Shown one piece after another: positions 1-7,051 of a DNA stretch of 37,010 bases; positions within the stretch are counted from its first letter, which is position 1; each line of letters begins with the position of its first letter. A program made the position numbers and the translations under genes. The DNA comes from Pseudomonadota bacterium. GTDB lineage: Bacteria > Pseudomonadota > Gammaproteobacteria > Xanthomonadales > Xanthomonadaceae. The stretch lies in the NCBI GenBank assembly GCA_023423235.1, contig JAFAFY010000427.1, positions 1-37,010 of the forward strand, read 5' to 3'. The notes under the pieces are model-generated. The model was not told the origin of the DNA and did no database searches. It saw nothing but the letters and a program-made list of their open reading frames with translations.

Positions 1-207
1 GCCGACGCCCGGCGCGGTGGCCGGTGGAATCGCCTGCGCCGGCTGGTCGTCTCGCGGCGCGGCGCCGGGATGCGGCGAACCGGGCGCGTCAGCTGGCGCG
101 GACGCTTCGGGCGCGGCGGTCGGCTGCGGCTGGCGCTCGCAGGCGCTCAAGCCCAGCACGAGGGCAAGCGCGGACGACAGGCTCGCGAAGCTGCGAAGGG
201 TGTGCAT
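1..207 (-). CDS. Lipoprotein, C-terminus cut by window edge
   Basis: The first 69 codons of a minus-strand gene are present, starting at an ATG whose complement lies at 205-207. The N-terminus (MHTLRSFASLSSALALVLGL, then SAC) is a short basic stretch, a hydrophobic core and a lipobox L-S-A-C, so the protein should be lipid-anchored in the cell envelope. After the cysteine comes a low-complexity stretch rich in Pro, Ala and acidic residues, typical of a linker before a folded domain that lies outside the window. It is the third minus-strand gene after hppD and hmgA. The 114-bp gap to hmgA leaves it open whether it is co-transcribed. The function is not recognisable from this fragment. Confidence 0.7.
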   Translation of the reverse strand, partial: MHTLRSFASLSSALALVLGLSACERQPQPTAAPEASAPADAPGSPHPGAAPRDDQPAQAIPPATAPGVG

Positions 208-321
208 GCGATGACTCCCGGAACGGTTTTCCGCAGCCTCGGCGATGCGCCGTCAACGCGACGCGAACCGACCCGCGCCACCGCCGGCGCGCGGACCGCC
301 CCTGCCATCGGCGCAACCGCA

Positions 322-1674
322 TCAGCGCGGCGGCGCGAAGTTCCGCCGCAGCCCGGCCCAGCAGCTCTGGTAATCGACCTGCCGGTGCGGCGCCTGCAAG
401 GCCTGCAGCGTCGGCCGGATCACCGCCCGGGTCTCGAACATGAAGGCCATGGTGTCGGCGACCACGTCCGGCTTCGACAGGTCGGCGACGCTGGCCTTGT
501 CGAACGTCGCCGCGTCCGGGCCGTGGCCGCTCATGCAGTTGTGCAGCGAACACGCGCCCGGCGCGAAGCCGTCGGCCTTGGCGTCGTACTGGCCATGGAC
601 CAGGCCCATGAATTCGCTGGCGACGTTGCGGTGGAACCACGGTGGCCGGAAGGTATGTTGCGCCACCAGCCAGCGCGGCGGGAAGATCGCGAAATCCATG
701 TTGGCCGAGCCGGGCGTGTCGCTGGGCGAGGTCAGCACGGTGAAAATGCTCGGGTCCGGGTGGTCGAAGCTGATCGAGCCGATGGTGTTGAAGCGGCGCA
801 GGTCGTACTTGTAGGGCGCGTAGTTGCCGTGCCAGGCCACCACGTCGAGCGGCGAATGGCCGATCGGCGCCTGCCACAGGTGGCCCTGGAACTTGGCGAT
901 CAACGAGAAGTCGCCGTCGATGTCCTCGTAGTGCGCCACGGGGGTCAGGAAATCGCGCGGATTCGCCAGGCCATTGGCGCCGATCGGGCCGAGGTCGGGC
1001 AGGCGCAGCGCGCGCCCCTGGTTCTCGCACACGTAACCGCGGCTGGGGCCGTCGGGCAGCTCGACGCGGAAACGGATGCCGCGCGGGATCACCGCGATCT
1101 CCTGCGGCGCGACGTCCAGCACGCCCAGCTCGGTCGCCAGCACCAGCCGGCCCTGCTGCGGCACCAGCAGCAGTTCGCCGTCGGCGCTGTAGAAGAAGCG
1201 ATCGGTCATGGAAGTGTTGGCGGCATAGACGTGGATGCCCACGCCCTCGTGCGCGCCGGCGCCGCCGGTGCCCGCGACCGAGAACAGGCCGTCGATGAAA
1301 TCGACCGGCGTCTCCGGCAGCGGCATCGGACTCCAGCGCAGCTGGTCGGGCGGCACCGGGCCGCGGTCGAAACCATCGTGGAAGCGGGCCTGCGCGAACG
1401 GCACGAAGGTCCCGTGCATCACCGCCGGGCGGATGCGGTACAGCCACGTGCGCCGGTTCTCGCCGCGCGGCGCGGTGAACGCGGTGCCCGACAGCTGCTC
1501 GGCATAGAGGCCATAGGCGACCTGCTGCGGCGAGTTCTGCCCGACCGGCAAGGTGCCGGGCTCGGCTTCGGTGGCGAACTCGTTGCCGAAGCCGGACATG
1601 TAGTCGGCCTCGCGGCTGCCCTGCGCCTCGCGTTGCGGCATCTGGATCACGTTGTCTTGGGTCGATGCGTTCAT
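322..1674 (-). CDS. hmgA: Homogentisate 1,2-dioxygenase
   Basis: The 450-aa product opens the aromatic ring of homogentisate to give maleylacetoacetate in tyrosine and phenylalanine degradation; it is a cytoplasmic Fe(II) enzyme. Family signatures are clear: YMSGFGNEFATEAEPGTLP near the N-terminus, PPWFHRNVASEFMGLV (iron-binding His and Glu) and SLHNCMSGHGPD (third iron ligand His) in the C-terminal half. The length matches the family. The open frame extends 40 codons further upstream, but the ATG at 1674 is preceded by a good ribosome binding site (AGGTGAAG), and the extension looks non-coding, so I chose the internal start. It lies downstream of hppD on the same strand, separated by 255 bp that contain a dispersed palindromic repeat. 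The substrate comes from HppD. Confidence 0.97.
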   Translation of the reverse strand: MNASTQDNVIQMPQREAQGSREADYMSGFGNEFATEAEPGTLPVGQNSPQQVAYGLYAEQLSGTAFTAPRGENRRTWLYRIRPAVMHGTFVPFAQARFHDGFDRGPVPPDQLRWSPMPLPETPVDFIDGLFSVAGTGGAGAHEGVGIHVYAANTSMTDRFFYSADGELLLVPQQGRLVLATELGVLDVAPQEIAVIPRGIRFRVELPDGPSRGYVCENQGRALRLPDLGPIGANGLANPRDFLTPVAHYEDIDGDFSLIAKFQGHLWQAPIGHSPLDVVAWHGNYAPYKYDLRRFNTIGSISFDHPDPSIFTVLTSPSDTPGSANMDFAIFPPRWLVAQHTFRPPWFHRNVASEFMGLVHGQYDAKADGFAPGACSLHNCMSGHGPDAATFDKASVADLSKPDVVADTMAFMFETRAVIRPTLQALQAPHRQVDYQSCWAGLRRNFAPPR

Positions 1675-1764
1675 CGCTTCACCTGGAGAATTGTTTGCCG
1701 CGGATTGGCACGCGTGACACGGATCGGGCGACGAAGCCCGGGCCGATCGGTGGCTCGGCGCCAC

Positions 1765-1872
1765 CGTCATTGCCGCGCAGGCCGGGCCCTTCAAGCCGGA
1801 CGGCCGGCATCCATCGACGTTTCCGTACCGGCCGGGAGTCCCGGGATCCCCGCCTGCGCGGGGATGACGACG
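1765..1872. repeat. Dispersed palindromic repeat, inverted pair between hppD and hmgA
   Basis: The stretch 1843-1872 contains a perfect 8-bp stem, ATCCCCGC (1846-1853) and GCGGGGAT (1858-1865), around the loop CTGC, followed by GACGACG. This is the style of the short intergenic palindromes spread through Xanthomonas-group genomes. A degenerate copy at 1765-1790 (GTCATTGCCGCGCAGGCCGG) lies in the opposite orientation, so the two can form a long outer stem. The repeat sits in the transcribed gap between two genes of one pathway and could affect mRNA stability or uncouple their expression; that role is inference. Confidence 0.75.
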
Positions 1873-1929
1873 TCCACTTCTTCGCCTCCGGTCCGCGCTG
1901 TCCGCATGCAGCCGCGGCCAGCAACGTCC

Positions 1930-3048
1930 CTACAGCACGCCGCGCTTCATCTGGTCGCGCTCGATGCTCTCGAACAGCGCCTGGAAATTGCCCTCGCCGA
2001 AACCCTCGTTGCCCTTGCGCTGGATGATCTCGAAGAAGATCGGCCCGATCGCGTTCTGGGTGAAGATCTGCAGCAGCTTGCGCTGCTTGGTCTCGGGATC
2101 GGCGTCGATGAGGATGCGGTTGCGGGCCAGCCGCGGCACGTCCTCGCCATGATCGGGGATGCGCTGGTCGATGACATCGAAATAGGTCTCGGGCGTGTCG
2201 AGGAATTCGATGCCGGCCTCGCGCATGCGCTCGACCGTGCTGTAGATGTCGTCGGTGAAGCAGGCGATGTGCTGGATGCCCTCGCCCTTGTAGGCATCGA
2301 GGTATTCGTTGATCTGCGACTTGGGGTCGCTCGATTCATTGAGCGGGATGCGCACGATGCCGTCCGGCGCGGTCATCGCCTTGGACACCAGCCCGGTCTT
2401 GGCGCCCTTGATGTCGAAGTAGCGGATCTCGCGGAAGTTGAACAGCCGCTCGTAGTAGTCCGACCACTTCTGCATGTTGCCCAGGTACAGGTTGTGGGTC
2501 AGGTGGTCGATGAAGGTCAGGCCGAACCCGGCCGGGTCCTGGTCGGCGCCGTCGATCGCCTCGTAGTCGTCGCCGTAGATCGAGCCGTTGTCGCCGTAGC
2601 GGTCGACCAGGTACAGCATGCAGTCGCCGATGCCCTTGACCACCGGCGCGTCGACCGCCTTGCTCGCCTCCCTGTCGGCGATCGGCTCGCCGCCGTTCTC
2701 CAGCACGCGGGCGTAGACCTCATCTGCCGGCTTGCCGAAGCGGATCGCGAACCCGCAAGCCGAAGGGCCGTGGGCGCGGGCGAAATCGGCGGCGAACGAA
2801 TCGGGCGTCTCGTTGACCAGGAAGTTCACCCCGCCCTGGCGGTAGACGGTGATCGGCCGGTTGCGATGGCGCAGCACGGCGGTGAAGCCCAGGTTGCGGA
2901 AATAATCGTGCAGCAGCGCCGCCTGGCCGGCCGGCGCGGCGAACTCGACGAACTCGAAGCCATCGATGCCCATCGGGTTCTCGAACGTGGTCACCTGCAT
3001 GCCCGGATTGGGGGCCTGTGCGCCGGTCTTGTGTGCTTGAACGCTCAT
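1930..3048 (-). CDS. hppD: 4-hydroxyphenylpyruvate dioxygenase
   Basis: The 372-aa product converts 4-hydroxyphenylpyruvate to homogentisate, the step before HmgA in tyrosine catabolism. It has the two-vicinal-oxygen-chelate fold: an N-terminal half (about residues 15-160) and a catalytic C-terminal half. Iron ligands are visible as His in FIDHLTHNLYLG, His in GIQHIACFTDDIY and Glu in GPIFFEIIQRKGNEGFGEGN; the C-terminal helix ends ERDQMKRGVL as is typical. Two ATGs are possible, at 3060 and 3048. I chose 3048 (MSVQAHKTG), because GGAG lies six bases before it and that GGAG overlaps the upstream ATG. It is divergent from the MarR-type gene, and the shared 93-bp gap holds an operator-like palindrome. 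Confidence 0.96.
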   Translation of the reverse strand: MSVQAHKTGAQAPNPGMQVTTFENPMGIDGFEFVEFAAPAGQAALLHDYFRNLGFTAVLRHRNRPITVYRQGGVNFLVNETPDSFAADFARAHGPSACGFAIRFGKPADEVYARVLENGGEPIADREASKAVDAPVVKGIGDCMLYLVDRYGDNGSIYGDDYEAIDGADQDPAGFGLTFIDHLTHNLYLGNMQKWSDYYERLFNFREIRYFDIKGAKTGLVSKAMTAPDGIVRIPLNESSDPKSQINEYLDAYKGEGIQHIACFTDDIYSTVERMREAGIEFLDTPETYFDVIDQRIPDHGEDVPRLARNRILIDADPETKQRKLLQIFTQNAIGPIFFEIIQRKGNEGFGEGNFQALFESIERDQMKRGVL

Positions 3049-3105
3049 GGGATACTCCATCGCGGTGGGGCCGCGCCGCGGCGTGGCTTCGGATGGTACC
3101 TTGTA

Positions 3106-3128
3106 GTTTCAATTGCAACCACTTGCAA
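3106..3128. promoter_or_regulatory. Candidate MarR-type operator between hppD and its regulator
   Basis: A 14-bp near-palindrome, GTTTCAATTGCAAC (3106-3119, six of seven half-site positions matching), lies in the divergent promoter region. A second TTGCAA at 3123-3128 follows the first TTGCAA (3113-3118) with a 10-bp period, about one helical turn. MarR-family dimers bind inverted repeats of this size, often at their own divergent promoter. I infer that the neighbouring regulator binds here and controls both hppD and itself. Binding is not shown by the sequence. Confidence 0.5.
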
Positions 3129-3141
3129 GGCGCAGTGCACC

Positions 3142-3633
3142 ATGACCCAGCAAGCTTCGACCACCACGGCCGCGCCCGCCCCGCATGAGGGCCACGGCCA
3201 CGCCTCGCTGGATCTCGAGCAGTTCCTGCCCTACCGCCTCAGCGTGCTGACCAACCGCATCAGCGGCGGCCTGGCCGAGCTGTATTCGGCCCGGTTCGAC
3301 ATCAGCATCACCGAGTGGCGGGTGATCGCCGTGCTCGGCCGCTACGCCGGCCTGTCGGCCAACGGCGTGGCCGAGCGCACTGCGATGGACAAGGTGGCGG
3401 TCAGCCGCGCGGTGGCGCGCCTGGGCGAGCGCGGCCTGCTGACCCGCGAGATGCACGAGGCCGATCGCCGCCGCTCGGTGCTGGCATTGAGCGAGGCCGG
3501 CTATGCGGTCTACGACGCCGTGGTGCCGCTGGCGCTGGACTACCAGCGCGAGGTGCTGGCGGCGCTGTCGTCCGAGGAGCGGCAGCTGTTCGACCGGCTG
3601 CTGGCCAAGCTGGAAACCCCGCTGCGCGATTGA
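3142..3633 (+). CDS. MarR-family regulator, probably of the homogentisate pathway
   Basis: The 163-aa protein has a winged helix-turn-helix of the MarR family: ITEWRVIAVLGRY, then LSANGVAERTAMDKVAVSRAVARLGERGLLTRE as the recognition region and the wing EADRRRSVLALSEAG. The N-terminal 20 residues are a flexible His-, Ala- and Pro-containing tail. The long open frame upstream is a shadow of hppD and hmgA on the other strand; the ATG at 3142 is the first sensible start. Divergence from hppD across a palindromic site suggests control of tyrosine degradation by a pathway intermediate. The ligand cannot be read from sequence. The last gene before GC content falls. Confidence 0.88.
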   Translation: MTQQASTTTAAPAPHEGHGHASLDLEQFLPYRLSVLTNRISGGLAELYSARFDISITEWRVIAVLGRYAGLSANGVAERTAMDKVAVSRAVARLGERGLLTREMHEADRRRSVLALSEAGYAVYDAVVPLALDYQREVLAALSSEERQLFDRLLAKLETPLRD

Positions 3634-3889
3634 CCGCGCAGGGCCGGGCATGGGCCCATCCATGCGCCTGCCTGGACCGGCGTGCTCGAGTCCGGGATAA
3701 AAAAAGGCTATTCGGACTTCGGTATGGGCGACGACATCTTCCGCCTCGACTCGTCAATTCCAGATACTTGTGAAACTTCGTCGAACAGGAACGCTCCAGT
3801 ATCGGTCCGAAATGTGGAAGCGCTATCCCTGAGTTCAGTGAGTGCCCGATTCAGGTGTAGCGCTGCGCGTTAAACTCCCGCTCTTCGGG
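3634..3889. other. Gene-free, lower-GC left junction of the islet
   Basis: No convincing gene is seen here. The base composition changes abruptly from the GC-rich marR gene to a mixed sequence with an A7 run (3699-3705). An inverted repeat AGTCCG (3689-3694) and CGGACT (3713-3718) flanks the A-run. The right part, up to 3890, abuts the ancestral 3' end of the first lipoprotein copy. It looks like the boundary of inserted DNA, but no integrase, transposase or direct repeat marking an attachment site was found. Confidence 0.45.
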
Positions 3890-3915
3890 TCATGGCTCTG
3901 GAATCCGAAGGACCT

Positions 3916-4587
3916 TCATTCCCAGTACGTCCAGCCCCGAATGGGGCCCGATGGCAAGGTTCCCATGCGAATCGTCGGAGATAATGAAGGGCTGGGGACG
4001 GAGTCGTCGATCTCGACGGGCGTCACGACGCCGGTAGCAATGGTGTAGAGGTAGACCAGCGTGCCTCGCGGCGTCAGCCCCTCTACCTCGGAGGCGGTCA
4101 AACCTTGCGTCGGTTCCAGCGAGGGCAGCTCGGCAGAACCGATCAGACGGTCGTCGTCCAGGATGCGCCAGCTGAGGCCGGTGGCATCGGTGGGCGCATC
4201 AGGCCGTACTGGCGGCCTGGCGATGTCCTTGAGTCCGTCGACGGAGGCGACCGCATACTCCGCGTCGCCGAAATCTAACAAGACCCACTGCCGATTCGGG
4301 CTCGTCCGGAAACCGAAGATCGTGCCGTTGGCGGGAGCTGACCTGATCAACTCGCCGTTCAAGTCCACTAGCCTGGCTTCGGCTGAGCCCGGTGCGCGCA
4401 GCCGGAATGGCAACGGCCCGCGCTCCGGGATTGGGGGAGACGCTTCCTCCAACGGCACCGCAACCAGCCTGTAGCGAGCGGCTCCCTCTTCCGGTGGCGC
4501 TGGCGCGGAACCTGCTGCCGTCAACTCCGACGTACAGGCCGATACGAGAAGCGTGGCGACCAGGATGAGCGCGCGCAAAAGCTTCAT
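3916..4587 (-). CDS. Immunity-like lipoprotein, copy 1, C-terminus frameshifted
   Basis: The 223-aa product starts MKLLRALILVATLLVSAC: a signal peptide with lipobox V-S-A-C and Thr at +2, predicting an outer-membrane lipoprotein facing the periplasm. It is a close paralogue of the gene at 4732-5430 over nearly all its length. Near the 3' end, one C present in copy 2 is missing between 3997 and 3998 (GCTGGGG-ACG against GCTGGGGCACG). From there the reading frame shifts, and the last roughly 28 residues differ. Restoring the base gives a tail like copy 2 (PFIISDDS..GNLAIGPHSGLDV.GMK) ending at a stop at 3890-3892. The start codon overlaps the stop of an amidase fragment (ATGA). I infer a periplasmic immunity protein in decay or diversification. 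Confidence 0.75.
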   Translation of the reverse strand: MKLLRALILVATLLVSACTSELTAAGSAPAPPEEGAARYRLVAVPLEEASPPIPERGPLPFRLRAPGSAEARLVDLNGELIRSAPANGTIFGFRTSPNRQWVLLDFGDAEYAVASVDGLKDIARPPVRPDAPTDATGLSWRILDDDRLIGSAELPSLEPTQGLTASEVEGLTPRGTLVYLYTIATGVVTPVEIDDSVPSPSLSPTIRMGTLPSGPIRGWTYWE

Positions 4588-4735
4588 GAGTGACGCCTCA
4601 AGTCTTCGAGCAATGCGCCCGCCACGGCATCGCAGATGTCCTTCCGGACCTGCTCGGAGCCATCGTCGATGCTGAGCAGTTCATCCTCTGAGCCAGCGCG
4701 ATATCGGCGCTGAAATCGTGACTGCTCAGGTTCAT
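4584..4735 (-). pseudogene. Duplicated remnant of the amidase C-terminus
   Basis: Between the two lipoprotein genes lies a scrap of the amidase found intact at 5427-6719. The 3' part reads DELLSIDDGSEQVRKDICDA then VAGALLEDLRRHS, matching the last 33 residues of the intact enzyme (DELLSINDGYEQVRQDICDA and so on). Just upstream, in another frame, SSHDFSADIALAQRMN matches NHNFDADTALARRVN of the intact enzyme. The roughly 55 residues in between, which include the catalytic Glu, are deleted and the frame is broken. The stop overlaps the ATG of lipoprotein copy 1 exactly as in the intact pair, so amidase tail plus lipoprotein were duplicated as one unit. No active product is expected. Confidence 0.85.
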
Positions 4736-5430
4736 CGGCTCGGGACCGGAATGATCTTCATCCCAAACACGTCCAGCCCCGAGTGGGGTCCGATGGCAAG
4801 GTTCCCACGCGAATCGTCGGAGATAATGAAGGGCTGGGGCACGGAGTCGTCGATCTCGACGGGGGTCATGGCGCCAGTGGCGATGGTGTAGATGTAGACC
4901 AGCGTGCCTCGCGGCGTCAGCCCCTCTACCTCGGAGGCGGTCAGACCTTGCGTCGGTTCCAGCGATGGTAGCTCGGCATAACCGATCAGACGGTCGTCGT
5001 CCAGGATGCGCCATTCGATGACGGTGGCGTCGGCGGGCGCATCTGGCTGTTTTGGTGGTCGGGTGATGTCCTTGAGCCCGTCGACGGACGCGACTAAATA
5101 CTCCGCGTTGCTGAGATCGAGCAAGACCCACTGCCGGTTCGGACTTGTCCGGAAACCGTAAATCGTGCCATCTGCGGGGGCCGACCTGACCAACTCGTCG
5201 TTCAAGTCCACTAGCCTGGCTTGCGCTGAGCCCGGCGCGCGCAGCCGGAATGGCAGCGGCTCGCGCTTCCGGGTTGGGGGAGACGCTTCCTCCAACGGCA
5301 CCGCAACCAGCCTGTAGCGAACCGCCTGATCTTGCGGTGGCGCTGGCGCGGAACCCGCTGCAGCCAACTCCGACGTGCACGCCGATACGAGAAGCGCGGC
5401 GACCAGGATGAGACCGTGCAGCAGCTTCAT
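4732..5430 (-). CDS. Candidate immunity lipoprotein for the amidase, copy 2
   Basis: The 232-aa product begins MKLLHGLILVAALLVSAC, a lipoprotein signal with lipobox V-S-A-C and +2 Thr, so it should sit in the periplasm on the outer membrane. The mature part has a Pro/Ala linker followed by a domain with short beta-rich motifs (RYRLVAVPLEEASPP, QWVLLDLSNAEYLVASVDGL, WRILDDDRLIGYAELPSLEP). I do not recognise the family. Its ATG overlaps the TGA of the amidase gene (ATGA), implying translational coupling. A periplasmic protein tightly coupled to a peptidoglycan amidase without a signal peptide is the usual layout of an effector and its immunity protein. The immunity role is inference; the lipoprotein call is firm. 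Confidence 0.8.
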   Translation of the reverse strand: MKLLHGLILVAALLVSACTSELAAAGSAPAPPQDQAVRYRLVAVPLEEASPPTRKREPLPFRLRAPGSAQARLVDLNDELVRSAPADGTIYGFRTSPNRQWVLLDLSNAEYLVASVDGLKDITRPPKQPDAPADATVIEWRILDDDRLIGYAELPSLEPTQGLTASEVEGLTPRGTLVYIYTIATGAMTPVEIDDSVPQPFIISDDSRGNLAIGPHSGLDVFGMKIIPVPSR

Positions 5431-6719
5431 GAATTACGCCTCAAGTCTTCAATCAATGCGTCCGCCACGGCATCGCAGATGTCCTGCCGGACCTGCTCAT
5501 AGCCATCGTTGATGCTGAGCAGTTCGTCCACTGCCTGATTGTCGATGAACTCGACTTCAAGCAGTGCCGCCCGCAGGGGGTGCCAGGTGGCGGTGTTTCC
5601 CAGATCACGTTCGCTTTGAACCGCAAGATCCCTCTCGGACTTGATGCCGCGGTTCCTGGCACCCTCATCGTGGGCGAGGATGGCGTTGTACGCCGCGGTG
5701 TTCACCCGCCGTGCCAGCGCGGTGTCCGCGTCGAAGTTGTGGTTGCTGGCGCGGGGACGAATCAGTGTCTCTGTGCCTCTTGCAACGCCGTTTGCCCCAT
5801 TGAAGTGGAAGCTGAGCAGAATGTCGGCGCCACGGTCTTTACCGACATTCGCACGGACGGAGCCTGCGCGGTTTTCATCTTCAGTCCGCGTCATATGAAT
5901 TCGCAGGTTGCTGTTCTCGCCGACGCGCAGCGCCCGCAGCGCCGTTCTGGTACGCAGGCCAAAATCCAGCGTAAGTTCCTTTTCAAGAATGCCGCTGGTG
6001 TGCGAGGTGGCATTGTTGGCCGAGGAGCCTGGGCGATTGTCAGCGCCCCCATGTCCGGGATCAATCACGATGATCCCTGGCACCTCCAGATCGATCAGCT
6101 CCACGGAGGTTTCTTCGCCCTCCAACTGCACGCTGATGCGCACGGCATTGAAGGCGATGGGCGGCAGGTTGACACGGATGGCGGTGTGCCCGGTCTCGTC
6201 GACGGTGGTGGTGACCTGCTCCTGACTGATGCGGGCGAACCCGGTGGCTGTGAACTCGGCCGGCGCCTCGAAGCGGTCGCGATGCCCGTCCGCTGCCTGC
6301 GCCCAGTCTCCCCGGAAAACGGGATCGCCTGGCTCCTCGCCTTCGTCGACGGGAGGCACGAACAGCGGGGTCATCGACCATGTCACCGTTTTCCCGGCAT
6401 GATGGCCGTCGGGCCGGCCCTCGCTCCAGACCCGGATCTTCAGTTCGCGATGCGCGATGCGGTTGGTCGCAGGATCGACCTTGACCATCGGATGCTTGTG
6501 CGGGATGGCTTGCGGCTCGGTTGAGCCTTCGACGACGGCCGTGTCGTCATCGATGGCCGCGTCTTCATCGAGGATTTCCGGTGCAAGCGCGATGGCGTCG
6601 ATGTGCAGCACCTCCTCGGGCCGCTCGATCAGGACTTCCCTGCGCCTGGTGTCGGCAACGGGCGAAGTGGTTGAACTCGCAACGCGGCGATAGAGAAGCC
6701 TGGCAACGGTGATGGCCAT
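5427..6719 (-). CDS. N-acetylmuramoyl-L-alanine amidase (Amidase_3), probable secreted antibacterial effector
   Basis: The 430-aa protein has an N-terminal part of about 212 residues (acidic linker, then a beta-rich domain about 75-212) and a C-terminal Amidase_3 domain. All zinc and catalytic residues are visible: His223 in VIDPGHGG, Glu246 in LEKELTLDFG, His305 in LLSFHFNG and Glu388 in LLEVEFIDN. Such enzymes cut the amide bond between MurNAc and the stem peptide. There is no signal peptide, yet the substrate is periplasmic, so export by another route is needed. The upstream gene carries a domain often linked to type VI secretion proteins and starts the unit; the downstream lipoprotein overlaps the stop. 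I infer a T6SS effector. A phage-type or recycling amidase is a less likely alternative. Confidence 0.85.
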   Translation of the reverse strand: MAITVARLLYRRVASSTTSPVADTRRREVLIERPEEVLHIDAIALAPEILDEDAAIDDDTAVVEGSTEPQAIPHKHPMVKVDPATNRIAHRELKIRVWSEGRPDGHHAGKTVTWSMTPLFVPPVDEGEEPGDPVFRGDWAQAADGHRDRFEAPAEFTATGFARISQEQVTTTVDETGHTAIRVNLPPIAFNAVRISVQLEGEETSVELIDLEVPGIIVIDPGHGGADNRPGSSANNATSHTSGILEKELTLDFGLRTRTALRALRVGENSNLRIHMTRTEDENRAGSVRANVGKDRGADILLSFHFNGANGVARGTETLIRPRASNHNFDADTALARRVNTAAYNAILAHDEGARNRGIKSERDLAVQSERDLGNTATWHPLRAALLEVEFIDNQAVDELLSINDGYEQVRQDICDAVADALIEDLRRNS

Positions 6720-6723
6720 GGGA

Positions 6724-7004
6724 TCAGACCTCCCTCACTTCCAGGGTGACTTCTTCGACATCGGCCGACCCAACGATATGCGTACGTCCGAATTCGTCGG
6801 TCATGCCATGCAAGTAGCTCCCGTCCTTGAGGAGGATGCGATAAGGCACGTTGGGCAGTGGCTCGCCGGATGCCTTGTCTTTCAGCACGAAGCCTTCGTC
6901 GAACAGCTTGACCCGGGTGTCCGGTAGCTTCGAGAGTTGAGCGGTCCGGAATTCACCTTCCAGGAACGGTGCTGGCTGGCCTTGACGATGAAGTTGCCGG
7001 GCAT
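6724..7004 (-). pseudogene. Secretion-associated (T6SS-type) small protein with an apparent N-terminal frameshift
   Basis: The C-terminal 60 or so residues (KLFDEGFVLKDKASGEPLPN then VPYRILLKDGSYLHGMTDEFGRTH) form a compact motif, F-D-E-x-F-x-L-x-D-x-x-[TS]-G-x-P-L with T-D-x-x-G-x-T. I know it as a module accompanying VgrG/PAAR-type T6SS proteins and effectors. The best start, ATG at 7004 after AAGGAA, gives MPGNFIVKASQHR but is one frame away from that module. Adding one base near 6960-6970 would join them as ..QHR-FLEGEFRTAQLS.. and give about 94 residues. The uninterrupted frame from 7065 starts inside the antisense of the neighbouring gene and looks unnatural. Only four bases separate its stop from the amidase start. 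Confidence 0.6.
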
Positions 7005-7051
7005 GGGATAGTTCCTTTATTCGTGTGCGCCTTCCATGGAGATTTGCAGCA

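Noticed and set aside
70..3633. A 1187-codon open frame on the plus strand
   Set aside because: It runs antisense through hmgA and hppD with Arg/Val/Ala-rich, low-complexity translation; only its last part (MarR-type gene, from 3142) is real.
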